Shown one piece after another: positions 1 to 9,686 of a stretch of 64,000 nt of DNA (position 1 is its first letter; each line of letters opens with the position of its first letter). The notes beneath the pieces were generated by a model. It worked only from the letters and a program-made list of their open reading frames with translations, searched no databases and had not been told where the DNA came from. The position numbers and the translations under genes were made by a program. The DNA is from Bailinhaonella thermotolerans (GTDB lineage Bacteria > Actinomycetota > Actinomycetes > Streptosporangiales > Streptosporangiaceae), in the NCBI RefSeq assembly GCF_003594875.1, contig NZ_QZEY01000004.1, positions 558,001-622,000 of the forward strand, given 5' to 3'.

Positions 1-30
1 GCCGCGCCTCCGCGGCCTCCCGCCGGCCAC

Positions 31-68
31 GGCCCCGGGCCGCCTCCGAGGGCGGCGGCCCGGGGGCC
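31..68 (-). terminator. GC-rich hairpin after the DUF711 gene
   Basis: GGCCCCGGGCCGCC (31-44) pairs with GGCGGCCCGGGGGCC (54-68) with one bulged base and a 9-nt loop. It lies just past the stop codon of the leftward gene ending at 75. There is no U-tract, as is usual in actinomycetes. Confidence 0.5.
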
Positions 69-74
69 GGGGGC

Positions 75-1262
75 TCACCAGCCGGTGACGGTGTTGACGA
101 GGTAGGGAGAGGTGAAGGCGGTCCGGTCGCCGGAGATGGTCCCGGGCACCGGGAACAGGCGGGCGGACAGCGGCTTGCGCAGGCGTACGGCCAGCGTGGC
201 CACGTCGAGGAGGAGGCGGGCGAGCTGGTCCCGGGTGGCGTCGCCGGGCAGGGGGACGGTGTCGAGGCCGGTGCCGCAGACGGCGGAGTACGCCAGGAGC
301 TGCTGCGCGTTGACGTGGCGCTCGGCCCAGCGGCGGGCCAGCAGGACGTCCTCCATGACCGGGAGCATCAGGCCGTTGTAGCCCCGCGTGGGCAGGCCGG
401 TGGTCTGGATCCCGCGAGTGAGGGCGGCGGCGGCCGTCAGCGTGCCCGGCGACCCGATCGGCGCGCCGACGCACGACTCCAGGGCCGCCGCGATGCTGTC
501 CTCTCCGGCGGGGGCGGGGGAGAGGTCGATGCCGCCGAACGGCGTGCCGATCCGCTCCGCGAGCTCCCCCGCCAGGGCGATGACGGGGGTCGCCGCCCGC
601 GTCAGGGCGTCCCGCGTCCTGGTGGTGATCTCCTCCGGGGCCGGGGCTTCCGAACTCCCCGGGCCGTCCAGACCTTCCAGGGCCGCGCGGGCGACCGAGG
701 CGCCCTGGAGCCCGATCGTGAACGTCTCGGGCCCGTCGTGGTAGGCCGCGGGGAAGAACGGCCCGCCGGGCTCCACGCAGGCCAGCCCGGCGAAGTTGAA
801 GTTCCCGAACCCCTCGGGGGTCTCGTCGGCCAGGCGCCGGATCACGAGCGCGGCGTACGGCGCGGCCTCGGCGCGCACCCCGTGCTCGGCCGTGCCGAGC
901 TGGACCGTGCAGATGATCGAGGGGGCGCCGACGAGCAGGTCCGCGATCGCGTCCAGCCGGTCGAGCGGGAACCCCGGATCGGCCGCCGGGGCGGGCCCCA
1001 GCGAGCAGAACGCGACCCCGAGGTCGTCCAGCACGCGCTGCAGGGAATGCGCGTAGGACACGATCTCGTCCGGCTTCCGGTCGGCCATGTCGGCGAACAC
1101 CGCCCGCGTGGACAGCCGCACCGTCTGCACCTCGTACCCGGCGTTCCGGAACCCCGCCTCGGCCCGCCGCAACCGCGCCACGGCCTCGGAGACGACCCGC
1201 GGCGCGATCGGATGGGGCTCGGCGACCCCCAGGGTGATCGTGCGAATCGGAGGTGAACCCAC
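75..1262 (-). CDS. DUF711 (UPF0210) family protein
   Basis: A 395-residue protein of the DUF711/UPF0210 family, which is related to pyruvate-formate-lyase-like folds and has no settled biochemical role. Family-like stretches are the near-C-terminal YSAVCGTGLDTVPLPGD and the following LLLDVATLAVRLRKPLSARL. The N-terminus RTITLGV also fits the family. The length is somewhat below the roughly 450 residues I expect for bacterial members. The GTG start at 1262 is preceded by a good AGGAAGGAGAGG ribosome-binding region. The gene is divergent from the glp-type importer operon, with 422 bases between them, and nothing suggests a functional link. I see no signal peptide or membrane segment, so it should be cytosolic. 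Confidence 0.8.
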   Translation of the reverse strand: MGSPPIRTITLGVAEPHPIAPRVVSEAVARLRRAEAGFRNAGYEVQTVRLSTRAVFADMADRKPDEIVSYAHSLQRVLDDLGVAFCSLGPAPAADPGFPLDRLDAIADLLVGAPSIICTVQLGTAEHGVRAEAAPYAALVIRRLADETPEGFGNFNFAGLACVEPGGPFFPAAYHDGPETFTIGLQGASVARAALEGLDGPGSSEAPAPEEITTRTRDALTRAATPVIALAGELAERIGTPFGGIDLSPAPAGEDSIAAALESCVGAPIGSPGTLTAAAALTRGIQTTGLPTRGYNGLMLPVMEDVLLARRWAERHVNAQQLLAYSAVCGTGLDTVPLPGDATRDQLARLLLDVATLAVRLRKPLSARLFPVPGTISGDRTAFTSPYLVNTVTGW

Positions 1263-1684
1263 AATCCTCTCCTTCCTGACAGCCCTCTTCTAGCAGCCCC
1301 CGCGCGGCCCCCGCACCGGGTTCCGGCACGGCTCGCCCGTGGGACCGGTCCCAAGGGTGTCCGCCCCGCGCCGCGGCCGGGGAGCCGGGGCCGCTCGCCG
1401 GGCTGGCCGCTTGCCGGGGGCGCGACCGCGGGCGCGGACCGCGGGCGGCGCGGGTCCGTGCGGCCGGCCCCGGCGTTGGCCGTACGGACCCGAAAGGGAG
1501 AGGCGCGGGTGGGCCGGGGGCGGAGCGGGCGGGGAATTGATTGGGGTCTGGGGAGATATGCGTGCTTGCGTGGGGTTGCTGGTGATGTTCAGATGAAAAG
1601 AGGAAGTCGTCCCACGGCCGTCGCAAACCGCGTGTCGGAGCCCCCCTCGCGGCGTGATCGCTCCGGCGGAGAGGACGGGGCACA
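1263..1684. other. Divergent intergenic region, DUF711 gene / importer operon
   Basis: This 422-base gap holds the starts of two divergent transcription units and a perfect 14-bp palindrome at 1340-1353. The part from about 1530 to 1640 is visibly less GC-rich than its surroundings and is the likeliest place for the operon promoter, but I could not assign a convincing -35/-10 pair. I see no small gene in it. Confidence 0.5.
1340..1353. promoter_or_regulatory. Perfect 14-bp palindrome, candidate operator
   Basis: TGGGACCGGTCCCA is a perfect inverted repeat 78 bases upstream of the DUF711 start. It could bind a dimeric repressor, but no regulator gene lies beside it. Confidence 0.3.
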
Positions 1685-2776
1685 GTGGCGCTGGTGCTCG
1701 ACCGGGTGTGTGTGCGGCAGCGCGGGGAGAACCGGCTGGACGAGGTCGGCCTGGAGGCGGCCGGCGGGCTGACGACGGTCATCGGGCCGCTGGGCGCGGG
1801 CAAGACGACGCTGTTGCGGGTGGTCGCCGGGCTGACGCCGCCGACGTCGGGGCGCGTGATCGTGAACGGGCGGGACGTCACCGGCGTCTCGGTGCGCAAG
1901 CGGTCGGTGTCCTTCGTCTACCAGCGGTTCGTCAACTACCCCTCCCTGTCGGTGTACGAGAACATCGCCTCGCCGCTGCGCCAGGACCGGGCGTTCCCGA
2001 AGAACGGGATCGACCGGCGGGTGCGCGAGGTGGCCGCGCTGATGGGCCTCACGGACCTGCTCGGGCGGCGGCCGGCGGAGCTGTCGGGCGGGCAGCAGCA
2101 GCGCACGGCGATCGCGCGGGCGCTGGCCCGGCCCGCCGACGTGCTCCTGCTGGACGAGCCGCTGGCCAACCTGGACTACAAGCTCAGGGAACAGCTCAGG
2201 GACGACCTGCGGGCGATGTTCCGCGACTCGCCGGGGGTGGTGCTGTACGCGACCGCCGACCCGGCCGAGGCGCTGGGCTTCGGGGCGCCCGCGGTGGTGC
2301 TGGGCGGGGGACGCGTGCGGCACGCGGGCGACGTGGCGGAGATGTACGACCGGCCGCCGTCGCTGGACGTCGCCGCCACGCTCAGCGACCCGCCGCTGAA
2401 CCTGCTGCCCGGCGTGGTGCGCGACGGGCGGATCGAGTGCCTGGGCGCGTCGTTCCCCGCGCCCGGCGCGCACCAGCCGGGGCGGGGCGTGGTGCTCGGG
2501 GTCCGGCCGCACCAGGTCACGATCGAGCGGACCGGGCCCGGCGACCTGGCGTTCCCGGCCGAGATCCGGCTCGCCGAGGTGACCGGCAGCGAGACCTTCC
2601 TGCACCTGCTGCTGCCGGGGCCGCGGCACCTGGTCGCCCACCTGCCGGGGACGCGGCGGTTCGACCCGGGAGAGCCCGCGACGGCGTACGTCGATCCGGC
2701 GCGGGTGTTCGTGTTCGACGAGCGGGACGGGCGGCTGCTCGCGGAGTCCGCGGCGGAGGTCGATCTGCATGGCTGA
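1685..2776 (+). CDS. glpS: Glycerol-type ABC importer ATPase, GlpS-like
   Basis: A 363-residue nucleotide-binding subunit at the cytoplasmic face of an ABC importer. Walker A is GPLGAGKTT (residues 34-42), the signature is an intact LSGGQ (about 134-138) and Walker B is LLLDEP. A C-terminal MalK-like regulatory domain follows from about residue 235. The switch-histidine position is altered: the usual THD is T190-A191-D192 (YATADPAEAL). The text FVNYPSLSVYENIASP and PLANLDYKLREQL closely resembles rhizobial GlpS as I remember it. The start is GTG at 1685. The gene overlaps the next by 8 bases. It heads a six-gene operon whose order (two ATPases, two permeases, small membrane protein, roughly 580-residue binding protein) matches glpSTPQUV. 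Glycerol as substrate is inferred from that order. Confidence 0.8.
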   Translation: MALVLDRVCVRQRGENRLDEVGLEAAGGLTTVIGPLGAGKTTLLRVVAGLTPPTSGRVIVNGRDVTGVSVRKRSVSFVYQRFVNYPSLSVYENIASPLRQDRAFPKNGIDRRVREVAALMGLTDLLGRRPAELSGGQQQRTAIARALARPADVLLLDEPLANLDYKLREQLRDDLRAMFRDSPGVVLYATADPAEALGFGAPAVVLGGGRVRHAGDVAEMYDRPPSLDVAATLSDPPLNLLPGVVRDGRIECLGASFPAPGAHQPGRGVVLGVRPHQVTIERTGPGDLAFPAEIRLAEVTGSETFLHLLLPGPRHLVAHLPGTRRFDPGEPATAYVDPARVFVFDERDGRLLAESAAEVDLHG

Positions 2777-4051
2777 CATCCGGCTTGAGGGCGTGGGCCA
2801 CAGCTACGACGGCGGGCGCACGTGGGCGCTGCGGCCGATGACGTGGACGTGGCGCTCGTCCCGGGCGTACGCCCTGCTGGGGCCGAGCGGCTGCGGCAAG
2901 ACCACGCTGCTGAACATCATCTCCGGGCTGATCACGCCGACGGAGGGGCGTGTACTGCTCGGCGACCGCGACGTGACCGGGGTGCCCACGGCGGGGCGGA
3001 ACATCGCGCAGGTCTTCCAGTTCCCCGTGCTGTACGGCGACATGACGGTGTACGACAACCTGGCGTTCCCGCTGCGCAACCGGAAGTACCCGCGCGACGA
3101 GATCGACCGGCGGGTCCGCCAGGTCTCGGAACTGCTGGGGCTGGACGCGCACCTGCGCACGCGCTCGCGGCGGCTGGACCCGGGCCGGCAGCAGATCGTC
3201 TGCCTGGGCCGCGGGCTCGTGCGCCCGGACGTGGCCGCCGTGCTGCTGGACGAACCGCTCACCGTGGTGGATCCGGCGCTGAAGTGGACGCTGCGCAGCA
3301 AGCTCAAGGAGATCCACCGCGACACCGGCCACACCCTGATCTACGTCACGCACGACCAGACCGAGGCGCTGACCTTCGCCGACGAGGTGGTGGTGCTCAA
3401 GGACGGCGCGATCGTGCAGGCCGGGGAGCCGGGCGAGCTGTTCCTGTCGCCCGCGCACGAGTTCGTCGGCCACTTCATCGGCTCCCCGGGGATGAACGTG
3501 CTTCCCGCCTCGGTCCGCGACGGCGTGGTCCGCGTGGGTGAGGTCGCCGTCGGCCGCGCCACCGGAGACCTCCCGCCCGGGCCGGTCAACGTCGGCGTGC
3601 GCCCCGAGTTCGTGCGCGTCGGCGCCGCGCCCTCCCTGCCCGGGATCGAGGCGCGCGTCACGGCGGTGGACCGCATGGGGCCGTACGAGCTGGTCCGCGC
3701 CCGCGTGCACGACCGCGACGTGCTCGCCAAGGTCGAGTCCGGCTCCGGCCACCGGCCCGGCGAGGTCGTCTACCTCGGCTTCGACCGCGCCTACCTCTTC
3801 CGCGACTCGGTCCGCCGCGCCGCCCTCGCCCGCCTCGGCCCCGGTACGGCCGGGGGCGGCGCCGACCGGCCGCCGGACGCGGGCCGTACCGGACCGCCCG
3901 GGGCGCCCGGCACGGCGGGGCCGGGCGGCGCGGCGGGGCCGGGCGGCGCGGGCCACGGGCGGGGCGGTCCGGGCGAGGCGGGGCCCGGGTCCACCGGGTC
4001 CACCGGGTCCGCCGGGCCCGCGGCGGGGCCGGGCGGAGGGGGGAGCGGGGC

Positions 4052-4055
<4 letters not shown>
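2769..4055 (+). CDS. glpT: Glycerol-type ABC importer ATPase, GlpT-like, degenerate signature motif
   Basis: The second ATPase subunit (428 residues) of the same importer, an ABC protein and not the MFS glycerol-3-phosphate transporter also called GlpT. Walker A is GPSGCGKTT (38-46), Walker B is LLDEP and the switch histidine is present (THD, H195). The signature motif is not LSGGQ but L136-D-P-G-R140, followed by the family-typical LGRGLV. I recall an equally degenerate signature in rhizobial GlpT, so this is probably ancestral. Paired with GlpS, which lacks the switch histidine, it predicts one consensus and one degenerate ATP site. The last 70 or so residues (from about 357) are a Gly/Pro/Ala-rich collagen-like tail absent from typical family members. 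The gene overlaps its neighbours on both sides, consistent with translational coupling. Confidence 0.8.
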
Positions 4056-5020
<965 letters not shown>

Positions 5021-5025
5021 GCGCC

Positions 5026-5898
5026 ATGAAGCGGCGACCCCGCGCCGGCGGGCCCGCGCGAGCCGTACGGCATGAGCGCGCGGCGGCGGGGCGGGTCCGG
5101 CTGCCGTGGGCGCGGACGGTCTTCTGGCTCTACGCGGCCACGCTGATGCTGCCGCTGCTGTGGATGTTCGGCATGTCCATCCGGCCGAACGAGGACATCC
5201 TCGGCGGCTTCTCGCTGATCCCCGAGCGGGTCACGTTCGAGAACTACCGCACGTTCTTCGAGGACCAGGCGTGGTATTCGAGTTACCTCAACTCGATCGC
5301 GTACACCACGCTGAACACGGTCCTGTCGCTCGTCGTCGCGCTCCCGGCGGCCTACGCGTTCTCGCGGTTCCGTTTCGCCGGGGACAAGCACCTGTTCTTC
5401 TGGCTGCTCACGAACCGCATGGCGCCCCCGGCGGTGTTCCTGCTGCCGTTCTTCCAGATCTACCAGGCGGTCGGGCTGTTCGACACGCACCTGGGCGTCG
5501 CGATCGCGCACATGCTGTTCAACGTGCCGCTCGCCGTGTGGATCCTGGAGGGCTTCATGTCGGGGATCCCGCGCGAGATCGACGAGACGGCCGCCATCGA
5601 CGGGTACTCCCTGCCGCGGTTCTTCATCCGGATCTTCCTGCCGCTGATCCGGTCGGCGCTCGGCGTCACCGCGTTCTTCTGCTTCATGTTCTCCTGGGTC
5701 GAGCTGCTCATCGCCAGGACCATCACCTCGGTGAACGCCAAGCCGATCGCCGCCACCATGACCCGGACCGTCAGCGCCGCCGGCGTGGACTGGGGACTCC
5801 TCGCCACGGCGGGCGTCCTCACGATGATCCCCGGCGCGGTCGTCATCTGGTTCGTCCGCAACTACATAGCCAAGGGATTCGCCCTCGGGAGGGTGTGA
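5026..5898 (+). CDS. glpQ: ABC importer permease, GlpQ-like
   Basis: A 290-residue permease of the MalG/UgpE class, partner of the preceding permease. It has an Arg-rich cytoplasmic N-terminus, then six membrane segments beginning with VFWLYAATLMLPLLWMFGMS. The coupling loop is ETAAIDGYSLPRFFIRIFLP. The family-typical DWGLLATAGVLTMIPG stretch precedes the last segment, and the protein ends with FVRNYIAKGFALGRV. The open frame runs far upstream, but the ATG at 5026 is the sensible start: it lies 5 bases after the upstream stop and is preceded by a GGGAGG ribosome-binding site. The symbol follows the rhizobial ABC operon, not the glycerophosphodiester phosphodiesterase gene of the same name. 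Confidence 0.85.
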   Translation: MKRRPRAGGPARAVRHERAAAGRVRLPWARTVFWLYAATLMLPLLWMFGMSIRPNEDILGGFSLIPERVTFENYRTFFEDQAWYSSYLNSIAYTTLNTVLSLVVALPAAYAFSRFRFAGDKHLFFWLLTNRMAPPAVFLLPFFQIYQAVGLFDTHLGVAIAHMLFNVPLAVWILEGFMSGIPREIDETAAIDGYSLPRFFIRIFLPLIRSALGVTAFFCFMFSWVELLIARTITSVNAKPIAATMTRTVSAAGVDWGLLATAGVLTMIPGAVVIWFVRNYIAKGFALGRV

Positions 5899-5903
5899 CC
5901 GCG

Positions 5904-6176
5904 ATGCAGTGGATGGTGTGGACCCTTCCCACGGCGCTCGTGTTCGCCGGCCTCGCCGTACTGCTCGCGGGGATGGCGATCTGGGGCCATCTGTCGCCGC
6001 CGGTCGCCCGGCGCGGATTCCTGCGGATGGAGACCGACCGCGGGGACCGCCTCTACATCGGCCTGCTGACCGCGGCGGCCGTCCTCGCGCTCTGGATCGC
6101 CGTGACGGACCTGTCGATGTGGCTGGCGCTGGCGTGCGCCGTACTGGCGGCCCTGGTCGTCCTCATCTGGGGGTGA
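5904..6176 (+). CDS. Small membrane protein, DUF2160-like
   Basis: A 90-residue hydrophobic protein with an N-terminal membrane segment (about residues 8-28), a short charged loop containing METDRGDRLYIG, and two more segments running to the C-terminal VLIWG. It sits exactly between the second permease and the binding-protein gene, the position held by the small DUF2160 protein (glpU) in rhizobial glycerol transport operons. The ATG at 5904 follows the upstream stop by 5 bases. Its role in transport is unknown; an accessory membrane component of the importer is a reasonable inference. Confidence 0.7.
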   Translation: MQWMVWTLPTALVFAGLAVLLAGMAIWGHLSPPVARRGFLRMETDRGDRLYIGLLTAAAVLALWIAVTDLSMWLALACAVLAALVVLIWG

Positions 6177-6210
6177 CCCGCGAATGGCCCGGGACTGAGA
6201 GGAGCGGGAC

Positions 6211-7998
6211 ATGCCGTTGACGCGAAACCGCGGGGGATTGCGGCGGGGCGGGGTGGCGGCGGCCGTCCTCGCCGCGCTCAGCCTCCTGCTGGCCGCCTGC
6301 CCGGGGGACGGCGGCGAGAACCGCGAGACCGACTACCGGCCCGAGCAGGGCAGGGCCGCCGCGCAGCGCTGGATCGCGAGCGAGTTCACCCCGAGCACGC
6401 TCTCGCGGGAGCAGCAGACGGCCGAGATGGAGTGGTTCATCAAGGCCGCCGAGCCGTACCGCGGCATGCAGATCAACGTGGTGTCCGAGACGATCACGAC
6501 GCATGAGTACGAGTCGCGGACGCTCGCGCGGGCGTTCTCCGAGATCACCGGGATCAGGCTCAAGCACGACCTGATCCAGGAGGGCGACGTCGTCGAGAAG
6601 CTCCAGACCCAGATCCAGGGCGACCAGAACATCTACGACGCGTACGTCAACGACTCCGACCTCATCGGCACCCACTCGCGGGGGAACTACGTGTTCCCGC
6701 TGTCCGACTACATGGCGGGCGAGGGCAAGGCGGTCACCTCGCCCACCCTCGACCTGAACGACTTCATCGGCGTCAGCTTCACGACCGGCCCGGACAAGAA
6801 GATCTACCAGCTCCCCGACCAGCAGTTCGCGAACCTGTACTGGTTCCGGCACGACTGGTTCAGCGACCCGGACATCAAGCGCCAGTTCCGCCAGGCGTAC
6901 GGCTACGAGCTGGGCGTCCCGGTGAACTGGGCCGCCTACGAGGACATCGCCGACTTCTTCACCAACAAGGTCAACGGCAACGGCACCATCGACGGGAAGA
7001 AGGTCTACGGCCACATGGACTACGGCCGCAAGGACCCGTCGCTGGGCTGGCGGTTCACCGACTCCTGGCTCTCCATGGCCGGCAACGGCGACCCCGGCAT
7101 CCCCAACGGCCTGCCGGTGGACGACTGGGGCATCCGGGTGGAGAACTGCCGCCCGGTCGGTTCCTCGGTCGCCCGCGGCGGCGACACCAACGGCCCCGCC
7201 GCCGTCTACGCCCTGACCAAGTACGTCGAGTGGCTCAAGAAGTACGCCCCCAGGCAGGCGGCCGGCATGAACTTCAGCGAGTCGGGCCCGGTGCCCGCGC
7301 AAGGGAACATCGCCCAGCAGATCTTCTGGTACACCGCCTTCACCGCCGACCTCACCAAGCCCGGCCTCCCGGTCGTCAACGCCGACGGCACCCCCAAGTG
7401 GCGGATGGCCCCGAGCCCCCACGGGGCGTACTGGAAGGAGGGCAACAAGCTCGGCTACCAGGACGCCGGCTCCTGGACCCTGCTCCGCAACACCCCCAAG
7501 GAGCGCCGCGCCGCCGCCTGGCTCTACGCCCAGTTCGTCACGTCCAAGACGGTGTCTTTGAAGAAGTCCATCACCGGCCTCACGTTCATCCGCGACAGCG
7601 ACGTGCGCAGCGACCACTTCACCCAGAACGCCAGGAAGTACGGCGGGCTGATCGAGTTCTACCGCTCCCCGGCCAGGAAGCAGTGGACCCCGACGGGCAC
7701 CAACGTCCCCGACTACCCCAAGCTCGCCCAGCTCTGGTGGCAGAACGTCGCCACCGCCGTCACCGGCGAGACGACCCCCCAGCAGTCGATGGACAACCTC
7801 GCCAAACAGCAGGACGACATCCTCTCCCGCCTGGAGCGGCGAGGCTACGGCGGCCCCTGCGCCCCCAAACTCAACCCGCCCCAGAACCCCCAGACCTGGC
7901 TGAACGCCCCCGGCGCCCCCGCCCCCAAACTCCCCGACGAACGAGGAAAACCCGAAACCCTCCCCTACGAAAAACTCCTCTCCCAATGGTCCGACTGA
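6211..7998 (+). CDS. glpV: Solute-binding lipoprotein, GlpV-like
   Basis: A 595-residue extracellular solute-binding protein, well above the 400-450 residues usual for sugar-binding proteins and matching the long GlpV family. An Arg-rich start and hydrophobic stretch end in a lipobox LLAAC with the lipidated Cys at residue 30. The rest carries family-like text such as EYESRTLARAFSEITGI, SRGNYVFPLSDYM and QQIFWYTAFTADL. The ribosome-binding site AGAGGAG precedes the ATG at 6211. As the last gene of the operon it should capture substrate outside the membrane and deliver it to the two permeases. Rhizobial GlpV is periplasmic; lipid anchoring is the expected form in a Gram-positive. Confidence 0.85.
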   Translation: MPLTRNRGGLRRGGVAAAVLAALSLLLAACPGDGGENRETDYRPEQGRAAAQRWIASEFTPSTLSREQQTAEMEWFIKAAEPYRGMQINVVSETITTHEYESRTLARAFSEITGIRLKHDLIQEGDVVEKLQTQIQGDQNIYDAYVNDSDLIGTHSRGNYVFPLSDYMAGEGKAVTSPTLDLNDFIGVSFTTGPDKKIYQLPDQQFANLYWFRHDWFSDPDIKRQFRQAYGYELGVPVNWAAYEDIADFFTNKVNGNGTIDGKKVYGHMDYGRKDPSLGWRFTDSWLSMAGNGDPGIPNGLPVDDWGIRVENCRPVGSSVARGGDTNGPAAVYALTKYVEWLKKYAPRQAAGMNFSESGPVPAQGNIAQQIFWYTAFTADLTKPGLPVVNADGTPKWRMAPSPHGAYWKEGNKLGYQDAGSWTLLRNTPKERRAAAWLYAQFVTSKTVSLKKSITGLTFIRDSDVRSDHFTQNARKYGGLIEFYRSPARKQWTPTGTNVPDYPKLAQLWWQNVATAVTGETTPQQSMDNLAKQQDDILSRLERRGYGGPCAPKLNPPQNPQTWLNAPGAPAPKLPDERGKPETLPYEKLLSQWSD

Positions 7999-8030
7999 CC
8001 CCGCCCTCCGGCGAGGACACCGGCCACCGG

Positions 8031-8060
8031 GTACGGCGGGCTCCCTCGGGCCCGCCGTAC
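8031..8060 (+). terminator. Strong hairpin terminator after the importer operon
   Basis: GTACGGCGGGC (8031-8041) pairs perfectly with GCCCGCCGTAC (8050-8060) around an 8-nt loop, 32 bases after the glpV stop. It separates the importer operon from the PfkB-TIR pair. Confidence 0.7.
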
Positions 8061-8083
8061 CGGAAGGCCCGCGCGGCGCGGGG

Positions 8084-8113
8084 TTGCCGATATGAGGCGA
8101 GGGGGCGTAGACC
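8084..8113 (+). promoter_or_regulatory. Possible promoter of the PfkB-TIR pair
   Basis: TTGCCG (8084-8089) and TAGACC (8108-8113) are 18 bases apart in the only gap upstream of the pair. The -10 match is poor, so this is tentative. Confidence 0.25.
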
Positions 8114-8147
8114 TCCTTCTGTCAGCCTGAATCGGCCGGGAGTCGTC

Positions 8148-9686
8148 GTGAACGAGCCGGAATCCGCCGCGCCGGAGATCGTCGGTTTCGGCGCGCTGAA
8201 CGTCGACTACATCGCCGGGGCGTCGAGGCTGTCGCAGCGCCTGGCGGACCGGGTGACGGAGTCGACCGCGCGCTTCGAGTGGAACCGGGAAGGCCCGGTC
8301 GACCAGGACACCATCCTGCGCGCGGTCGAGAGTCTGGGGGCGGCCTCGCTCAGCTACTCCCTGGGCGGCTCCGCCTGGCTGACGATCTACTCGCTGGCGC
8401 AGATGCGGGTGGGCCTGCGCCTCGGTTACGTCGGCGTGGTGGGCCGGGTGGAGGCGCCGGGCCTGTCCTTCGTCGGGCAGATGGACGACCTGGGCATCGA
8501 CCGTCGGTGGGTCGTCCGCCATCCGTCACGCCCGTGCGGTCTCTGCCTGTCGTACATCGACGACACCGACCGGGTGATGCTCACCCATCCCGGGGCCAAC
8601 TTCGAGATGGGCCGCCTCATCCGGGAGAACTTCGAACCCCTGGCGGAGTACCTGGCCTCGGCCCGGTTCGTTCACGTCACCTCGTTCCTGGACGACGACA
8701 CGCCCCGCGAGGTGCGGAGGGTGCTGGCCAGGGCCCGGGCCCTCAACCCCTTGCTGCGCGTGAGCTTCGACCCCGGCTTCACCTGGGCCGAGCGGCCGGG
8801 CCCGGACGTCATGGGCATCCTCGCGATGACGGACCTGCTGTTCATGAACTACCGGGAGTTCAAATCGCTGGGCCGGTACGCCCCGGGGGAGCGCGACGAG
8901 GTGGTCGCCCGCCGGCTGCTGGGGCTGTGCGCGCCGGGCTGCACGGTCTTCGTGACCAAGCGGTACGACGTGGTCGAGGTGTTCCACCAGTCCCCGGCCG
9001 GGATCGTGGCCCAGCGGTTCGAGCAGGCCAGGCCGTTGCGCGAGACGGAGCTGGAGGACGCGACGGGGGCGGGGGACGTCTTCGCCGCCGCTGTGCTCGC
9101 CTCGCTCGTCGCGCGCCGCCTCCACGTCGAGCTGGGGGCCTTCGTCGGCCTCTACCTGGCCAGGAACAAGCTGCGGTCCCCCGTCGCCGGCGGCTTCCGC
9201 GCGCCCGATCTGAGCAAGGGGTTCCTGCGGCAGGCCGAGACCCCGCCTGGCGAGGTCGCGCCCGGCGGGGTCTGCGTGGTGCACGCGGGGAACCCGCAGT
9301 GCGGCACCGTGCGCAGGTTCCTCGAGCGCGACTGCGGCCTCGCGACCGTGGAACTGGACGTGTCCGGCGTGGAGACCGACGTGGCGGCCGTGACGGCCCG
9401 CGCCCTCGCCGGCTGCGGGTTCGCCGTGTGCCTGCTCGCCGCCGGGGCCGCGCCCCCGGGCGGCCGGGCCCGGGCGGACCAGAACATCGTTTACCAGGCC
9501 GGGGTCTTCCAGGGCCGATACGGTTTCGGCAGGGTGGCGATCCTGGTCGAGGAGGGCTGCGACACGTTCTCCAACATCGCCGGCCTGATTCAGCTCGACT
9601 TCCGGGACGGGGCGGTGGACGCGACGTTCTTCGAGCTGGAGCGCATGTTGCGGCGGGAGGGCTTCATGGCGAGGGGGCGCTCATGA
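8148..9686 (+). CDS. PfkB-family kinase fused to a CAP12/TIR-like domain (copy 1)
   Basis: A 512-residue two-domain protein. Residues 10-370 are a PfkB/ribokinase-family fold: N-terminal GFGALNVDYIAG, the LGGSA loop at 72-76, and the catalytic DATGAGD motif ending in D310. Residues 385-512 look like the CAP12/Pycsar-type TIR-like domain: a start resembling VHxGNP, a variable middle, ADQNIVYQAGVFQGRYG, VAILVEEG, and a closing LERMLRREGF. Two family positions are changed relative to its neighbour. The substrate-loop Asn is L78, and the Glu of the usual N-V-V-x-E-x-G is Q450. The GTG start at 8148 is preceded by GGGAG. The stop overlaps the next start (ATGA). I know of no described system with this architecture. 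A nucleoside or sugar kinase coupled to NAD or nucleotide sensing is an inference only. Confidence 0.7.
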   Translation: MNEPESAAPEIVGFGALNVDYIAGASRLSQRLADRVTESTARFEWNREGPVDQDTILRAVESLGAASLSYSLGGSAWLTIYSLAQMRVGLRLGYVGVVGRVEAPGLSFVGQMDDLGIDRRWVVRHPSRPCGLCLSYIDDTDRVMLTHPGANFEMGRLIRENFEPLAEYLASARFVHVTSFLDDDTPREVRRVLARARALNPLLRVSFDPGFTWAERPGPDVMGILAMTDLLFMNYREFKSLGRYAPGERDEVVARRLLGLCAPGCTVFVTKRYDVVEVFHQSPAGIVAQRFEQARPLRETELEDATGAGDVFAAAVLASLVARRLHVELGAFVGLYLARNKLRSPVAGGFRAPDLSKGFLRQAETPPGEVAPGGVCVVHAGNPQCGTVRRFLERDCGLATVELDVSGVETDVAAVTARALAGCGFAVCLLAAGAAPPGGRARADQNIVYQAGVFQGRYGFGRVAILVEEGCDTFSNIAGLIQLDFRDGAVDATFFELERMLRREGFMARGRS

